IMG/VR virus record: IMGVR_UViG_3300032282_001509
Span: 1-23,835 of that record
Reading direction: 5' to 3' (one strand)
DNA length: 23,835 nt
Source of the DNA: a virus
Made by a program: the position numbers and the translations under genes. Shown one piece after another: positions 1 through 6,763 of this stretch. The notes under the pieces were generated by a model, which saw only the letters and a list, made by a program, of their open reading frames with translations, made no database searches and was not told the origin of the DNA. Every line of letters starts with the position of its first letter. The first letter of the stretch is position 1.

Positions 1-17
1 AGAAAACGGAGTTAAAC

Positions 18-275
18 ATGAAAGCACTTAACGCATATATCGATCAAAAGAATCGTTGGAACGCTATCTTCAAAGGCAAGCAGTTTGAAGTTAAGACTGC
101 CCAAGGTCGCCAGCGTGTTGCTGATAGTTTGGATGCTGATTTGAGTCCAGAAAATCTTACCTGCGATGGCGAACTACCCCGTAGTCAGGTTCAAGCCCGT
201 TACAATGAATTGACTAAGGCGGCACGTGAATTGAAGAAGTTGGATCCTTCTGTTAAATTTTACGAATTTGCCTAA
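18..275 (+). CDS. Small hypothetical phage protein (85 aa)
   Basis: Function not recognised. The start is well supported: an ACGGAG Shine-Dalgarno lies at 8-13, four bases before the ATG. The product is soluble and charged, rich in Lys/Arg/Asp/Glu, with no membrane segment and no cysteine pattern; a helical C-terminal half (around residues 54-75) is likely. Codon use (CGT/CGC for Arg) matches the AAA+ gene downstream rather than the AT-rich genes further right. The stop is only 8 bases before a consensus -35 box, so it ends one transcription unit just as the next begins. Whatever drives it lies left of the window. Confidence 0.7.
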   Translation: MKALNAYIDQKNRWNAIFKGKQFEVKTAQGRQRVADSLDADLSPENLTCDGELPRSQVQARYNELTKAARELKKLDPSVKFYEFA

Positions 276-283
276 AATAAGGC

Positions 284-312
284 TTGACAATAAATCATTT
301 TGGGTTCATAAT
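284..312 (+). promoter_or_regulatory. Sigma70-type promoter P1
   Basis: TTGACA (284-289), a 17-base spacer, and CATAAT (307-312): a near-perfect host-type promoter, predicted to start near 319. It would drive the two small genes at 343 and 548. An ATG at 322 lies only about three bases after the predicted +1 and is in frame with the gene starting at 343. Confidence 0.75.
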
Positions 313-342
313 ATCTACATAATGAACGAACGGAGAAATACG

Positions 343-546
343 ATGGATAAGCGTCATGGTGGTGCGTATGATCGCGGTAGTGCTGATAGTTATTATCAGC
401 GTGGTCGCAAGCCCCACTACTATGTTGGGGACACCTATAGTAGCGATATCGTTACTGAGGAGCGTATGACCGCTGATGACATTGCGGCCTATCACAAGGG
501 CTTTGACGATAACGAGGCTAATCAGAATTTCAAGGATTGGGGCTGA
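343..546 (+). CDS. Small hypothetical phage protein (67 aa, Tyr/Asp-rich)
   Basis: Function not recognised. The chosen ATG at 343 has CGGAG at 331-335, seven bases upstream. In-frame alternatives are the ATG at 322, very close to the predicted +1 of promoter P1, and a TTG at 268 that lies upstream of that promoter and is unlikely. The product is strongly polar, begins with a His/Gly/Arg-rich stretch, and contains several Tyr and Asp residues (for example DRGSADSYYQRGRK near the N-terminus). It has no cysteines and no hydrophobic segment. The stop codon is one base from the next start, so the two small genes are co-transcribed and probably translationally coupled. A small early accessory protein is the likeliest role, by position only. 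Confidence 0.6.
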   Translation: MDKRHGGAYDRGSADSYYQRGRKPHYYVGDTYSSDIVTEERMTADDIAAYHKGFDDNEANQNFKDWG

Positions 547-547
547 T

Positions 548-748
548 ATGGGATATCGTGTACTGACGCCTATTGAACAGAAATACCAGCCCCGCAAGGG
601 TCTTGAGGGCCCGTTTAATTTCAGTGGTCGTGTACTGTACTATAATGCCAAAGAGGGCAAGTATTACGATCCTACAACGGATTTCTACGTGGATGACGAG
701 GAGATGACACTGGTTCATCAGCGTCTAGTAGATTGTTTGGTTCGCTAA
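548..748 (+). CDS. Small hypothetical phage protein (66 aa)
   Basis: Function not recognised. The ATG at 548 follows the previous stop (544-546) by one base, the usual arrangement for coupled phage genes; an upstream in-frame ATG at 476 would lie deep inside the previous gene and is rejected. The protein has a predicted beta-rich core containing GRVLYYNAKEGKYYDPTTDFYVD, which reads like a short repeated Tyr-containing strand-turn-strand pattern (YYNAKEGKYYDP), followed by a helical C-terminus. There are no cofactor or catalytic motifs. It is the last gene under promoter P1; a separate promoter follows at 777-804. Confidence 0.55.
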   Translation: MGYRVLTPIEQKYQPRKGLEGPFNFSGRVLYYNAKEGKYYDPTTDFYVDDEEMTLVHQRLVDCLVR

Positions 749-776
749 GTTATTGATTTCCATGGAATTATAGTTG

Positions 777-804
777 TTGCAGTAGGCCTGCAATTTGATA
801 TAAT
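777..804 (+). promoter_or_regulatory. Sigma70-type promoter P2 for the AAA+ gene
   Basis: TTGCAG (777-782), a 16-base spacer and a perfect TATAAT (799-804), with predicted +1 near 811. That gives a 26-base leader containing the SD ACGGAG (826-831) and the ATG at 837. This is a conventional leadered arrangement, unlike promoters P3 to P6. Confidence 0.75.
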
Positions 805-836
805 AGTATTGTTGATTGTTAACTAACGGAGTATCT

Positions 837-1877
837 ATGTCTACTGTTCTTGTCAAAATGGGTTGGTATCGCGGCATCCCCGTGGTCAACACTAAGTTTA
901 AATTGGTTCGTGGTTTTCAGATGGGTAAAAAGGGCAATTATATCACTGTGCGCAATGACGGTGTGTTCTCTGAATATGCTGGCATTGACACGGTTAAAAT
1001 CAAAGTTGAGGATCAGTCTGACTTTGAATTTATTGCTGGTGACGCACCTGCTGAGGTGACTCAGTTTGTCACGCAGGCTGTTGTCCCGGTAGTTCAGGAG
1101 TCTGATGAAGAGGCTATGAATCGTATCGCAACACGTTTTGCGATTCTTGATGAAATGGCTAAGGCTACGACTAACGGTGGCATTCGCGCAATGATCGTGA
1201 GTGGTCCCCCGGGCGTTGGTAAGTCGTTCGGCGTTGAACAGCAATTGGAAAAGGCTAGCGTATTTGATCGTATTGCTGGTCGCACACTCAAGTACGAGGT
1301 TGTCAAGGGTGCAATGACTGCACTGGGTCTCTATGCGTGTTTGTTCAAGCATAGCGACAAGAATCACGTACTGGTGTTTGACGATTGCGATAGCGTACTC
1401 ATGGACGATCTGTCACTCAACATTCTTAAGGCTGCACTTGACAGTGGTAAGAAGCGCCGCATCTACTGGAACAGTGATTCTAGTATGTTGCGCCGTGAAG
1501 GCATCCCCGATAGTTTTGACTTTAACGGGTCGTGCATCTTTATCACTAACATCAAGTTTGAGAACCTGCGTAGCAAGAAGTTGCAGGATCATCTTGAGGC
1601 ACTTCAGTCTCGCTGTCACTTTCTTGACTTGACGATTGACACCGAGCGTGACAAGTTGTTGCGCATCAAGCAGGTGCATCGTGACACTGATGGTGGTCTG
1701 TTCCGTGACTATCACTTTGAAGGTGATCAAGGTGAACAGGTGTTGCAGTTCATGTGGGACAACAAGAATCGTCTGCGTGAGTTGAGTATGCGTATGGCGC
1801 TCAAGATTGCTGATCTGGTCAAGATTAGCGATAACTGGCGTGCATTGGCTGAGAGTACTGTTATGAAGCGGGCTTGA
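837..1877 (+). CDS. AAA+ family ATPase
   Basis: A 346-residue P-loop ATPase. Walker A is GPPGVGKS (residues 123-130), Walker B VLVFDDCD (178-185), a sensor-1-like FITN (235-238), and an arginine in LQSRC (259) could be the finger. The first ~90 residues form a small beta-rich region of unknown function, followed by a linker rich in Val/Gln/Glu. The chosen start has an SD five bases upstream; an in-frame start at 816 is rejected because it lacks this spacing. AAA+ proteins of this size in phages act as loaders, remodelers or replication accessory factors; the sequence does not show which. It is transcribed alone from P2 and ends at a terminator, so it is probably regulated independently as an early gene. 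Confidence 0.85.
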   Translation: MSTVLVKMGWYRGIPVVNTKFKLVRGFQMGKKGNYITVRNDGVFSEYAGIDTVKIKVEDQSDFEFIAGDAPAEVTQFVTQAVVPVVQESDEEAMNRIATRFAILDEMAKATTNGGIRAMIVSGPPGVGKSFGVEQQLEKASVFDRIAGRTLKYEVVKGAMTALGLYACLFKHSDKNHVLVFDDCDSVLMDDLSLNILKAALDSGKKRRIYWNSDSSMLRREGIPDSFDFNGSCIFITNIKFENLRSKKLQDHLEALQSRCHFLDLTIDTERDKLLRIKQVHRDTDGGLFRDYHFEGDQGEQVLQFMWDNKNRLRELSMRMALKIADLVKISDNWRALAESTVMKRA

Positions 1878-1900
1878 TACTCCGTTACCCGCTTGAGGCG

Positions 1901-1928
1901 AGAGGGTCGTAATGACCCTCTTTCCTTT
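1901..1928 (+). terminator. Intrinsic terminator after the AAA+ gene
   Basis: An 8-bp perfect stem (AGAGGGTC at 1901-1908 with GACCCTCT at 1914-1921), a 5-base loop and a T-rich tail (TTTCCTTT). It lies 24 bases after the AAA+ stop and isolates that gene from the next unit. Confidence 0.75.
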
Positions 1929-1954
1929 GTATCTACTTTGTGAGGCTGTATAAT
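1927..1954 (+). promoter_or_regulatory. Promoter P3, predicted leaderless
   Basis: A perfect TATAAT at 1949-1954 with a weak -35 (TTGTAT, 1927-1932, 16-base spacer). Counting seven bases from the last -10 base puts +1 at 1961, which is the A of an ATG. The -35 overlaps the T-tract of the terminator before it. Confidence 0.55.
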
Positions 1955-1960
1955 ATTATG

Positions 1961-2968
1961 ATGCTAGTAAAAGAAGAATTAGTAGAGTATCTAACTAAGG
2001 GTTACATTCATGTCAGCAGACAGGATTACCTATTCTTTAATAATCTTATAAAAATCGCAGAAGAAAAACGTGTCACAACTGGGCAAGATAAGTTGCTCAA
2101 TAAATTAATTGACAAATATAAACGTCAATTGGTAAAAGAAAGATTAGATGTAAATCATCTTAAAAACTTACGCTGGAATCACGATCTATTAGAAAGCAAA
2201 CCAGAATATCAAAGGGCAGAATTGTCATTGGTTGATAATGAATTAATATTGCGTAGCCCATACCATAAAGGGTTTTCACAATCATTATCTAAATTGGGTA
2301 GCAATAACACATTTGTTTGGGATAAGATCAATAGATTGCATAGAAGCCCTGCGACTACGTTTGCACTTAAAAATATATTAGGTATTATTGCAAAACACTT
2401 TAGCGATCATATAGTATGTGAGAATATACAAAAAATTCTTGACGATGTAAGACAATACGAGAATTGCCACTGGAGCCCAACTCTTGTTTATTCAAATGGT
2501 AACTATTACATTGCTGCATGTAATGAAGTGTTGAATAATCAACTACAAGATGTAACGTTAAATAATCATAGTGCTACAATGTTTAAACTCAATCAATTAG
2601 GTATTAACGTTACTGATAATATTGCCAACACAGATGAATTAAAATTTGCAAGTACATTTGAAGTAGATGTAGATATTAATAATCTTGATAATCTGTGTGA
2701 CTGGATTAGAAATCTAGGAATATCAGAAATTTGTATGAGTCAACATATGTTATATAATCGCGGTCTTTATAAAGAAATTCGTGAAAAGTTCTTATCAGAA
2801 AACATAACTGTTTTAAATCAAAACGAATTAAAACAATTGAAACAGACGACCAAAAAAAATCAAATAATGCTGTTACAATTTCGTAGTAAGTATGACATAG
2901 GTGATGATACTTCTTACGCAAGTAAAATCGTACTCTTGAAAAATAGTAGACCAATTGACATACGATGA
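1961..2968 (+). CDS. Hypothetical protein next to UvsW, possible HARP-like region
   Basis: A 335-residue protein without a clear family. Two ATGs are adjacent (1958 and 1961); 1961 coincides with the predicted +1 of P3, so 1961 is preferred, and the only SD-like bases (TGAGG, 1941-1945) lie outside the predicted transcript. Residues ~80-130 read SPYHKGF then FVWDKINRLHRSP and ALKNILGIIAKHF. This recalls the pattern of HARP-type fork-binding modules (Pro-Tyr, later Trp-Asp, then a helix), but that is only a visual resemblance. A second region around 165-180 has WSPTLVY and GNYYIAACNE. It is AT-rich and Asn/Leu-rich. Its stop overlaps the next start, and UvsW follows, so a role in fork or recombination processing is inferred from context. 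Confidence 0.6.
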   Translation: MLVKEELVEYLTKGYIHVSRQDYLFFNNLIKIAEEKRVTTGQDKLLNKLIDKYKRQLVKERLDVNHLKNLRWNHDLLESKPEYQRAELSLVDNELILRSPYHKGFSQSLSKLGSNNTFVWDKINRLHRSPATTFALKNILGIIAKHFSDHIVCENIQKILDDVRQYENCHWSPTLVYSNGNYYIAACNEVLNNQLQDVTLNNHSATMFKLNQLGINVTDNIANTDELKFASTFEVDVDINNLDNLCDWIRNLGISEICMSQHMLYNRGLYKEIREKFLSENITVLNQNELKQLKQTTKKNQIMLLQFRSKYDIGDDTSYASKIVLLKNSRPIDIR

Positions 2969-3144
2969 GAGAGTTAGTTTGCGAAAAATGTGGAGATAAA
3001 TTTGTTTGTAATGGTGATAGTCACACTTGTTGGTGTTTCAATTTAGAATTTGTTGACTTACATAAGTATGATAATTATAAAGACTGCTTGTGTGAAAAAT
3101 GCCTAAAGGAATTAAATGAGAGAAGCAAAGATAATAATCCGTGA
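2965..3144 (+). CDS. Cysteine-rich CWC-type small protein (59 aa)
   Basis: A short gene starting in an ATGA overlap with the preceding stop and overlapping the UvsW start by 29 bases in another frame. The protein carries eight cysteines in a clear order: CEKC near residues 6-9, a Cys at 15, CWC at 22-24, then CLCEKC at 41-46. This is the arrangement of the Cys_rich_CWC family (CxxCG, xFxC, CWC, CLCxxCL), small proteins presumed to bind zinc. No function is established for the family. Its position between two DNA-metabolism genes suggests an accessory role in nucleic-acid handling, which is inference. The intact Cys pattern across 59 codons makes a chance reading frame unlikely. Confidence 0.75.
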   Translation: MRELVCEKCGDKFVCNGDSHTCWCFNLEFVDLHKYDNYKDCLCEKCLKELNERSKDNNP

Positions 3145-4570
3145 TGAAGTTAACTGCAAGATAGAAGGTCTTGAGTTAGACTGCCGTAAGGCATTGATGA
3201 AAAAGTTTGAACACGAAGTTCCGGGCGCACGTTATCTACCTGCGGTCCGTCTTGGTCGTTGGAATGGTAAGGTAAGTTATTGTAGTTTAGCAGGTAGTAC
3301 ATACATCAATCTACTTGCTGATGCTATCCCAATTCTAGAAGAATATGATTACGATATTGAATTGGTTGATCTACGTGAATACAAAACTAATTTCAGTTTC
3401 ACAGAAGTTAAAGAAGATAGTTTTGTACACAAGACATGGCCCAAGGGTCATACGCAAGAAGGTCAGCCTATTGCACTACGCGACTATCAAGTAACAATCA
3501 TCAATGAATTCTTAAAGAACCCACAGTGTATCCAAGAAGTCGCAACGGGCGCGGGTAAGACTATCATGACTGCGGCATTATCTAAATCAGTAGAAGAGTA
3601 TGGGCGCAGTATCGTTATCGTACCCAATAAGAGTTTGGTCGTGCAGACTGAAGCAGACTACATCAATCTTGGTTTAGATGTTGGTGTTTACTTTGGTGAT
3701 CGTAAAGAATACAACAAGACACATACGATTTGTACTTGGCAAAGTCTTAATAATATGCTAAAGAACACAAAGAGTGGTGAAGCGGAAGTCAGCATAAAAG
3801 ACTTCATTGATGGCGTAGTCTGTGTCATGGTTGATGAAGTACATATGGCTAAAGCAGATGCACTCAAAACACTATTGACTGGTGTTATGAGTCACATACC
3901 TATACGTTGGGGATTAACGGGTACGGTACCCAAAAGTGCGTATGAGCAAGTAGCATTACTTGTGTCATTGGGCCCTGTAATCAACAAGTTGAGTGCGGCT
4001 GAACTGCAAGACAGGGGCGTACTAGCACAGTGTCACGTAAACATCGTGCAGATGAAAGATGGTTTAGAGTTTACAAATTATCAAAGCGAACTAAAACATT
4101 TATTGGAAGATGAGAAAAGATTAAATAAGATCGCACAGTTGATAGACAGCATCAAAGAAAGTGGTAATACATTGATTCTTGTTGATCGTGTTAATGCCGG
4201 TCGTGAACTAGTAGCACGTTTAAAAGATAGCGTGTTCATTTCAGGTGAAACAAAACTTACAGAGCGTAAAGAAGAATATGATGAAATTAAAACAAGTGCT
4301 AACAAAGTTATTGTTGCGACCTATGGAGTCGCTGCTGTGGGCATTAATATACCTAGGATCTTTAACTTGGTTTTGGTCGAGCCTGGAAAGAGTTTTGTTA
4401 GAGTTATACAGAGTATCGGTCGCGGTATCAGAAAAGCGGAAGACAAAGATCACGTAGAGATTTGGGATATCACTAGCGATTGTAAGTTTGCCAAACGTCA
4501 TTTGACACAACGCAAGGCTTATTATAAAGAAGCAAAGTATCCATTTACATTAGAAAAATTGGAGTATTAA
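3116..4570 (+). CDS. uvsW: UvsW-like SF2 DNA helicase
   Basis: A 484-residue superfamily 2 helicase, close to T4 UvsW (about 500 aa). An N-terminal dsDNA-binding region (residues 1-~115, with LGRWNGKVSY at 46-55) precedes the motor. Motif Q-like ALRDYQ is at 120-125, motif I ATGAGKT at 143-149, motif II DEVH at 240-243, motif III LTGT at 267-270, and motif VI QSIGRGIRK at 432-440. In T4, UvsW rewinds and branch-migrates DNA, unwinds R-loops and D-loops, and helps switch from origin- to recombination-dependent replication. The ATG overlaps the CWC gene, and the stop overlaps the SDR start by one base, so the three are co-translated. Family assignment is firm. Confidence 0.95.
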   Translation: MREAKIIIRDEVNCKIEGLELDCRKALMKKFEHEVPGARYLPAVRLGRWNGKVSYCSLAGSTYINLLADAIPILEEYDYDIELVDLREYKTNFSFTEVKEDSFVHKTWPKGHTQEGQPIALRDYQVTIINEFLKNPQCIQEVATGAGKTIMTAALSKSVEEYGRSIVIVPNKSLVVQTEADYINLGLDVGVYFGDRKEYNKTHTICTWQSLNNMLKNTKSGEAEVSIKDFIDGVVCVMVDEVHMAKADALKTLLTGVMSHIPIRWGLTGTVPKSAYEQVALLVSLGPVINKLSAAELQDRGVLAQCHVNIVQMKDGLEFTNYQSELKHLLEDEKRLNKIAQLIDSIKESGNTLILVDRVNAGRELVARLKDSVFISGETKLTERKEEYDEIKTSANKVIVATYGVAAVGINIPRIFNLVLVEPGKSFVRVIQSIGRGIRKAEDKDHVEIWDITSDCKFAKRHLTQRKAYYKEAKYPFTLEKLEY

Positions 4571-5478
4571 TGAAAATTTTTATGACGGGTAGTTCAGGGT
4601 TTATAGGTCAACATTTAGTTGAAAGATTATCAAAAAAATATCAATTGGATTATCTTACTTGTGACTTATTAGATTTTGAACAAGTTAACTCGCAGGTTTT
4701 AAACAGTAACCCTGATATTATCATACATCTTGCAGCCAGAACTGAAGTAGAAAAATCATTTACCGAACAAATAACTTTCAGTCAGATTAATTATGTAGGT
4801 ACTGTTAACCTAATTGAATCTGCGCGTAAGTTACCGAATTTAAAAAACTTTATATTTGCATCAACTATGGAAGTATATGGTTGGCAACCTATCAGCGATC
4901 TCATACGCGATGAAAAACCCTTTACTTTAGATGTCTTTGATGAACAGCGTCAGCCTAATCCTAATGCTCCATACGCTGTTGCCAAATACGGCTGTGAAAA
5001 ATATTTAGAATACGCAAGCAGAAGTTATGGTATGCCCTACACTATTTTCAGGCAGACTAATTCATATGGTCGTACCGATAATGACTTCTTTGTAGTTGAG
5101 CAAATTATCACACAGATGTTAAAGAATAAAGATGAAATACATTTGGGCTACGACAAACCATACAGAAATTTTTTGTATATAACAGATTTGTTAGACGCAT
5201 ATGAGGCAGTGTTAAGTAATACCGATAAGGTTAAAAATAACATATTTTGTTTGGGGCCAAATAATGCATTATCTATATCTGATTTAGCAAATTTGATAGC
5301 AAGCAAACTCAATTGGAACGGTAAAATTCTTTGGGGACAAAAACCTAAAAGACCGGGTGAGATTTATTGTTTGAATAGTACTAATAATAAACTAACCAAT
5401 TTAACGGGTTGGGCTCCTAAAATTTCTTTAGATATTGGATTAGGTATGACAATTGATTATTGGAAAAATAATATTTGA
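4570..5478 (+). CDS. NAD-dependent epimerase/dehydratase (extended SDR)
   Basis: A 302-residue extended short-chain dehydrogenase. The N-terminal Rossmann motif is TGSSGFIG (residues 6-13); HLAA lies at 53-56; Ser98/Thr99 in FASTMEVYG and YAVAK (135-139) supply the Ser-Tyr-Lys catalytic set. Members of this branch act on nucleotide sugars (UDP-glucose/galactose epimerases, dTDP- or GDP-sugar dehydratases); the substrate cannot be read here. It starts in the stop of uvsW (TAATG). It is markedly more AT-rich than uvsW and looks like a late-added cargo gene at the end of the operon. Along with the glycosyltransferase-like and SGNH genes elsewhere it suggests sugar modification of the host surface or virion. 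Confidence 0.88.
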   Translation: MKIFMTGSSGFIGQHLVERLSKKYQLDYLTCDLLDFEQVNSQVLNSNPDIIIHLAARTEVEKSFTEQITFSQINYVGTVNLIESARKLPNLKNFIFASTMEVYGWQPISDLIRDEKPFTLDVFDEQRQPNPNAPYAVAKYGCEKYLEYASRSYGMPYTIFRQTNSYGRTDNDFFVVEQIITQMLKNKDEIHLGYDKPYRNFLYITDLLDAYEAVLSNTDKVKNNIFCLGPNNALSISDLANLIASKLNWNGKILWGQKPKRPGEIYCLNSTNNKLTNLTGWAPKISLDIGLGMTIDYWKNNI

Positions 5479-5503
5479 CAACAATCATAGAAAAAGTTAT
5501 ACT
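5475..5503 (+). promoter_or_regulatory. Consensus promoter P4, predicted leaderless
   Basis: TTGACA (5475-5480), a 17-base spacer, TATACT (5498-5503). The predicted +1 is 5510, exactly the A of the next ATG, and no SD is present. The -35 overlaps the SDR stop codon. This promoter heads the compact operon running to 10898. Confidence 0.8.
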
Positions 5504-5509
5504 AATAGA

Positions 5510-6010
5510 ATGAGAATACTAACACTAGATAATATCGCCTATAATTTAGAAACACTCCCAGAAGAAATTGATGATATGCGTTTTGCTATACTGGATAACA
5601 GCAATCCACAAAGCGTAGACTATCATTATATTCCACTAATCTTTTTAGAGTCATTCAATAGTCCTGCACTTGTATTAAAGATTGGTAAACATAAGATTAA
5701 GATGCCACTAGATTGGCAAATACTAATCGGTGAAAAGGAGCACGGTGATTTAGAAACACTGCCATTGAGCAGTCTTAATGATCGTGGCTTTAGTGCGTTT
5801 GAATTTAATCCACTCAGTGCATTTAATCCTACGTTTCAGCCAGTGGAGATACTAGACATTTACAATGACGTAACATGGTACAGTCCAAGATTGCGCAATG
5901 GACAATTCTTGTGTGTTCCGTTGAATGATAGTCCTAAGCCACAATGCGTTTATTTCGTAAAAGAAATTAGCCGCAACTGTGAAATCGTTGACTACAATCA
6001 GGTATTTTGA
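5510..6010 (+). CDS. Conserved-looking phage protein of unknown function (166 aa)
   Basis: The start is the ATG at 5510, at the predicted +1 of a consensus promoter; an in-frame upstream ATG at 5453 lies before that promoter and inside the SDR gene. The protein has no signal peptide or cofactor motif. Landmarks are YIPLIFLESFNSPALVLKIG (~residues 40-59), MPLDWQ, TLPLSSLNDRGFSAFEFNPL (~82-101), and WYSPRLRNGQFLCVPL towards the C-terminus. I recall proteins with this pattern in marine T4-like phages but no established function. It is probably a soluble beta-rich protein. It is the first gene of the replication operon, so it should be made early and in quantity. Confidence 0.75.
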   Translation: MRILTLDNIAYNLETLPEEIDDMRFAILDNSNPQSVDYHYIPLIFLESFNSPALVLKIGKHKIKMPLDWQILIGEKEHGDLETLPLSSLNDRGFSAFEFNPLSAFNPTFQPVEILDIYNDVTWYSPRLRNGQFLCVPLNDSPKPQCVYFVKEISRNCEIVDYNQVF

Positions 6011-6201
6011 TGAAATATGGTATAAAAGTTCCTTTCGCACTTGATCATCATGAGTACTTGTGGGTCACAGAGGGTGATAGCAAGTTTCAGATACGACCCC
6101 TATTGTTTGATGAAAGGGAATTTGCAGAGGAATATGCCTTGAAAGTTTGGGGACCTAATGCTATAGTAGAAGTATATGGCGAAGAAAGTAATACCGACTG
6201 A
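6010..6201 (+). CDS. Small hypothetical phage protein (63 aa)
   Basis: Function not recognised. The ATG at 6010 shares a base with the preceding TGA (TGATG), typical of translational coupling. The sequence is compact and mixed alpha/beta, with HEYLWVTEGDSKFQIRPLLFD in the first half and EFAEEYALKVWGPNAIVEVY in the second. This resembles small phage proteins with a strand-strand-helix-strand fold; no catalytic residues are apparent. It overlaps the gp62-like gene by 26 bases in another frame. Position immediately before a clamp-loader subunit suggests an early function, but nothing in the sequence demonstrates it. Confidence 0.7.
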   Translation: MKYGIKVPFALDHHEYLWVTEGDSKFQIRPLLFDEREFAEEYALKVWGPNAIVEVYGEESNTD

Positions 6202-6763
6202 CGAAAAATTTGAGAAGCAGGACTTTGACTTGTTTGAAGCCCTATCCGCCATTGATCGTAAGGATTATGGCTACTATGATCGTTTAACTGATGAACAACA
6301 AAAGAAGTTTGTTCCATATATGATGATACTATGGACTAGTGTGATTAAGGGTAACAAAGATGTCCAGAACTATTATCTACAAAGCACTGAATATCATGCC
6401 AACAAATATTTGTTTAATGAGAACGTACAACATCATCCTAAACTACAATGGATGATGCTGTGTGCTAGCAGTCCAGGCTTAGGCAAACAGTTTCATCAAT
6501 GGATACCGCATATCAAAACAGGTGTTGCTAAACTGTCTGATAAGGCCTCGTTTAAAGAAATTAAAGAGTATTACAAGAAGATTTACCCCAACACTGATGA
6601 TAGTTTGCTGGATGAGTTTGCTAAAGTGTTTACTGAACAGCAGCATAGAAAAGTATATCTTGCTGAAACATTCCCGTCATTGAAAATTGATGATATAGAA
6701 ATACTAAATGAACTTATTACTGATGAAGAAATCGCAGAGTACGAAAGAAACTCAGGCAATTAA
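6176..6763 (+). CDS. Clamp-loader small subunit, gp62-like
   Basis: A 195-residue protein of the size of T4 gp62 (187 aa), the small subunit that with gp44 loads the gp45 sliding clamp. The match is by pattern: DLFEALSAIDRK (about 18-29) against FFEIIGAINNK in T4; KKFVPYMM (43-50) against SKFMVENA; then HPKLQWMMLCASSPGLGKQFHQW (80-102) against the HFNYLMAAVPRGKRYGKW stretch of T4. There is no Walker motif, as expected for gp62. No gp44 or gp45 is in the window. The start is an ATG overlapping the preceding gene. Identification is by remembered motif similarity and needs a profile search. Confidence 0.65.
   Translation: MAKKVIPTDEKFEKQDFDLFEALSAIDRKDYGYYDRLTDEQQKKFVPYMMILWTSVIKGNKDVQNYYLQSTEYHANKYLFNENVQHHPKLQWMMLCASSPGLGKQFHQWIPHIKTGVAKLSDKASFKEIKEYYKKIYPNTDDSLLDEFAKVFTEQQHRKVYLAETFPSLKIDDIEILNELITDEEIAEYERNSGN

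Noticed and set aside
268-342. Longer version of the 343 gene from TTG 268
   Set aside because: The start would be upstream of the P1 promoter and has no SD; the SD-supported ATG at 343 is better.
819-1367. Minus-strand frame opposite the AAA+ gene
   Set aside because: Shadow frame; no SD or motif, while the plus strand has Walker A and B.
2955-2960. TTGACA before the CWC gene as a promoter
   Set aside because: No acceptable -10 lies 15-19 bases downstream.
4121-4127. TTAAATA inside uvsW as a late promoter
   Set aside because: It is inside a coding region with no nearby start. The same holds for 2557-2564 and 7203-7210, which shows that the octamer core also occurs by chance.
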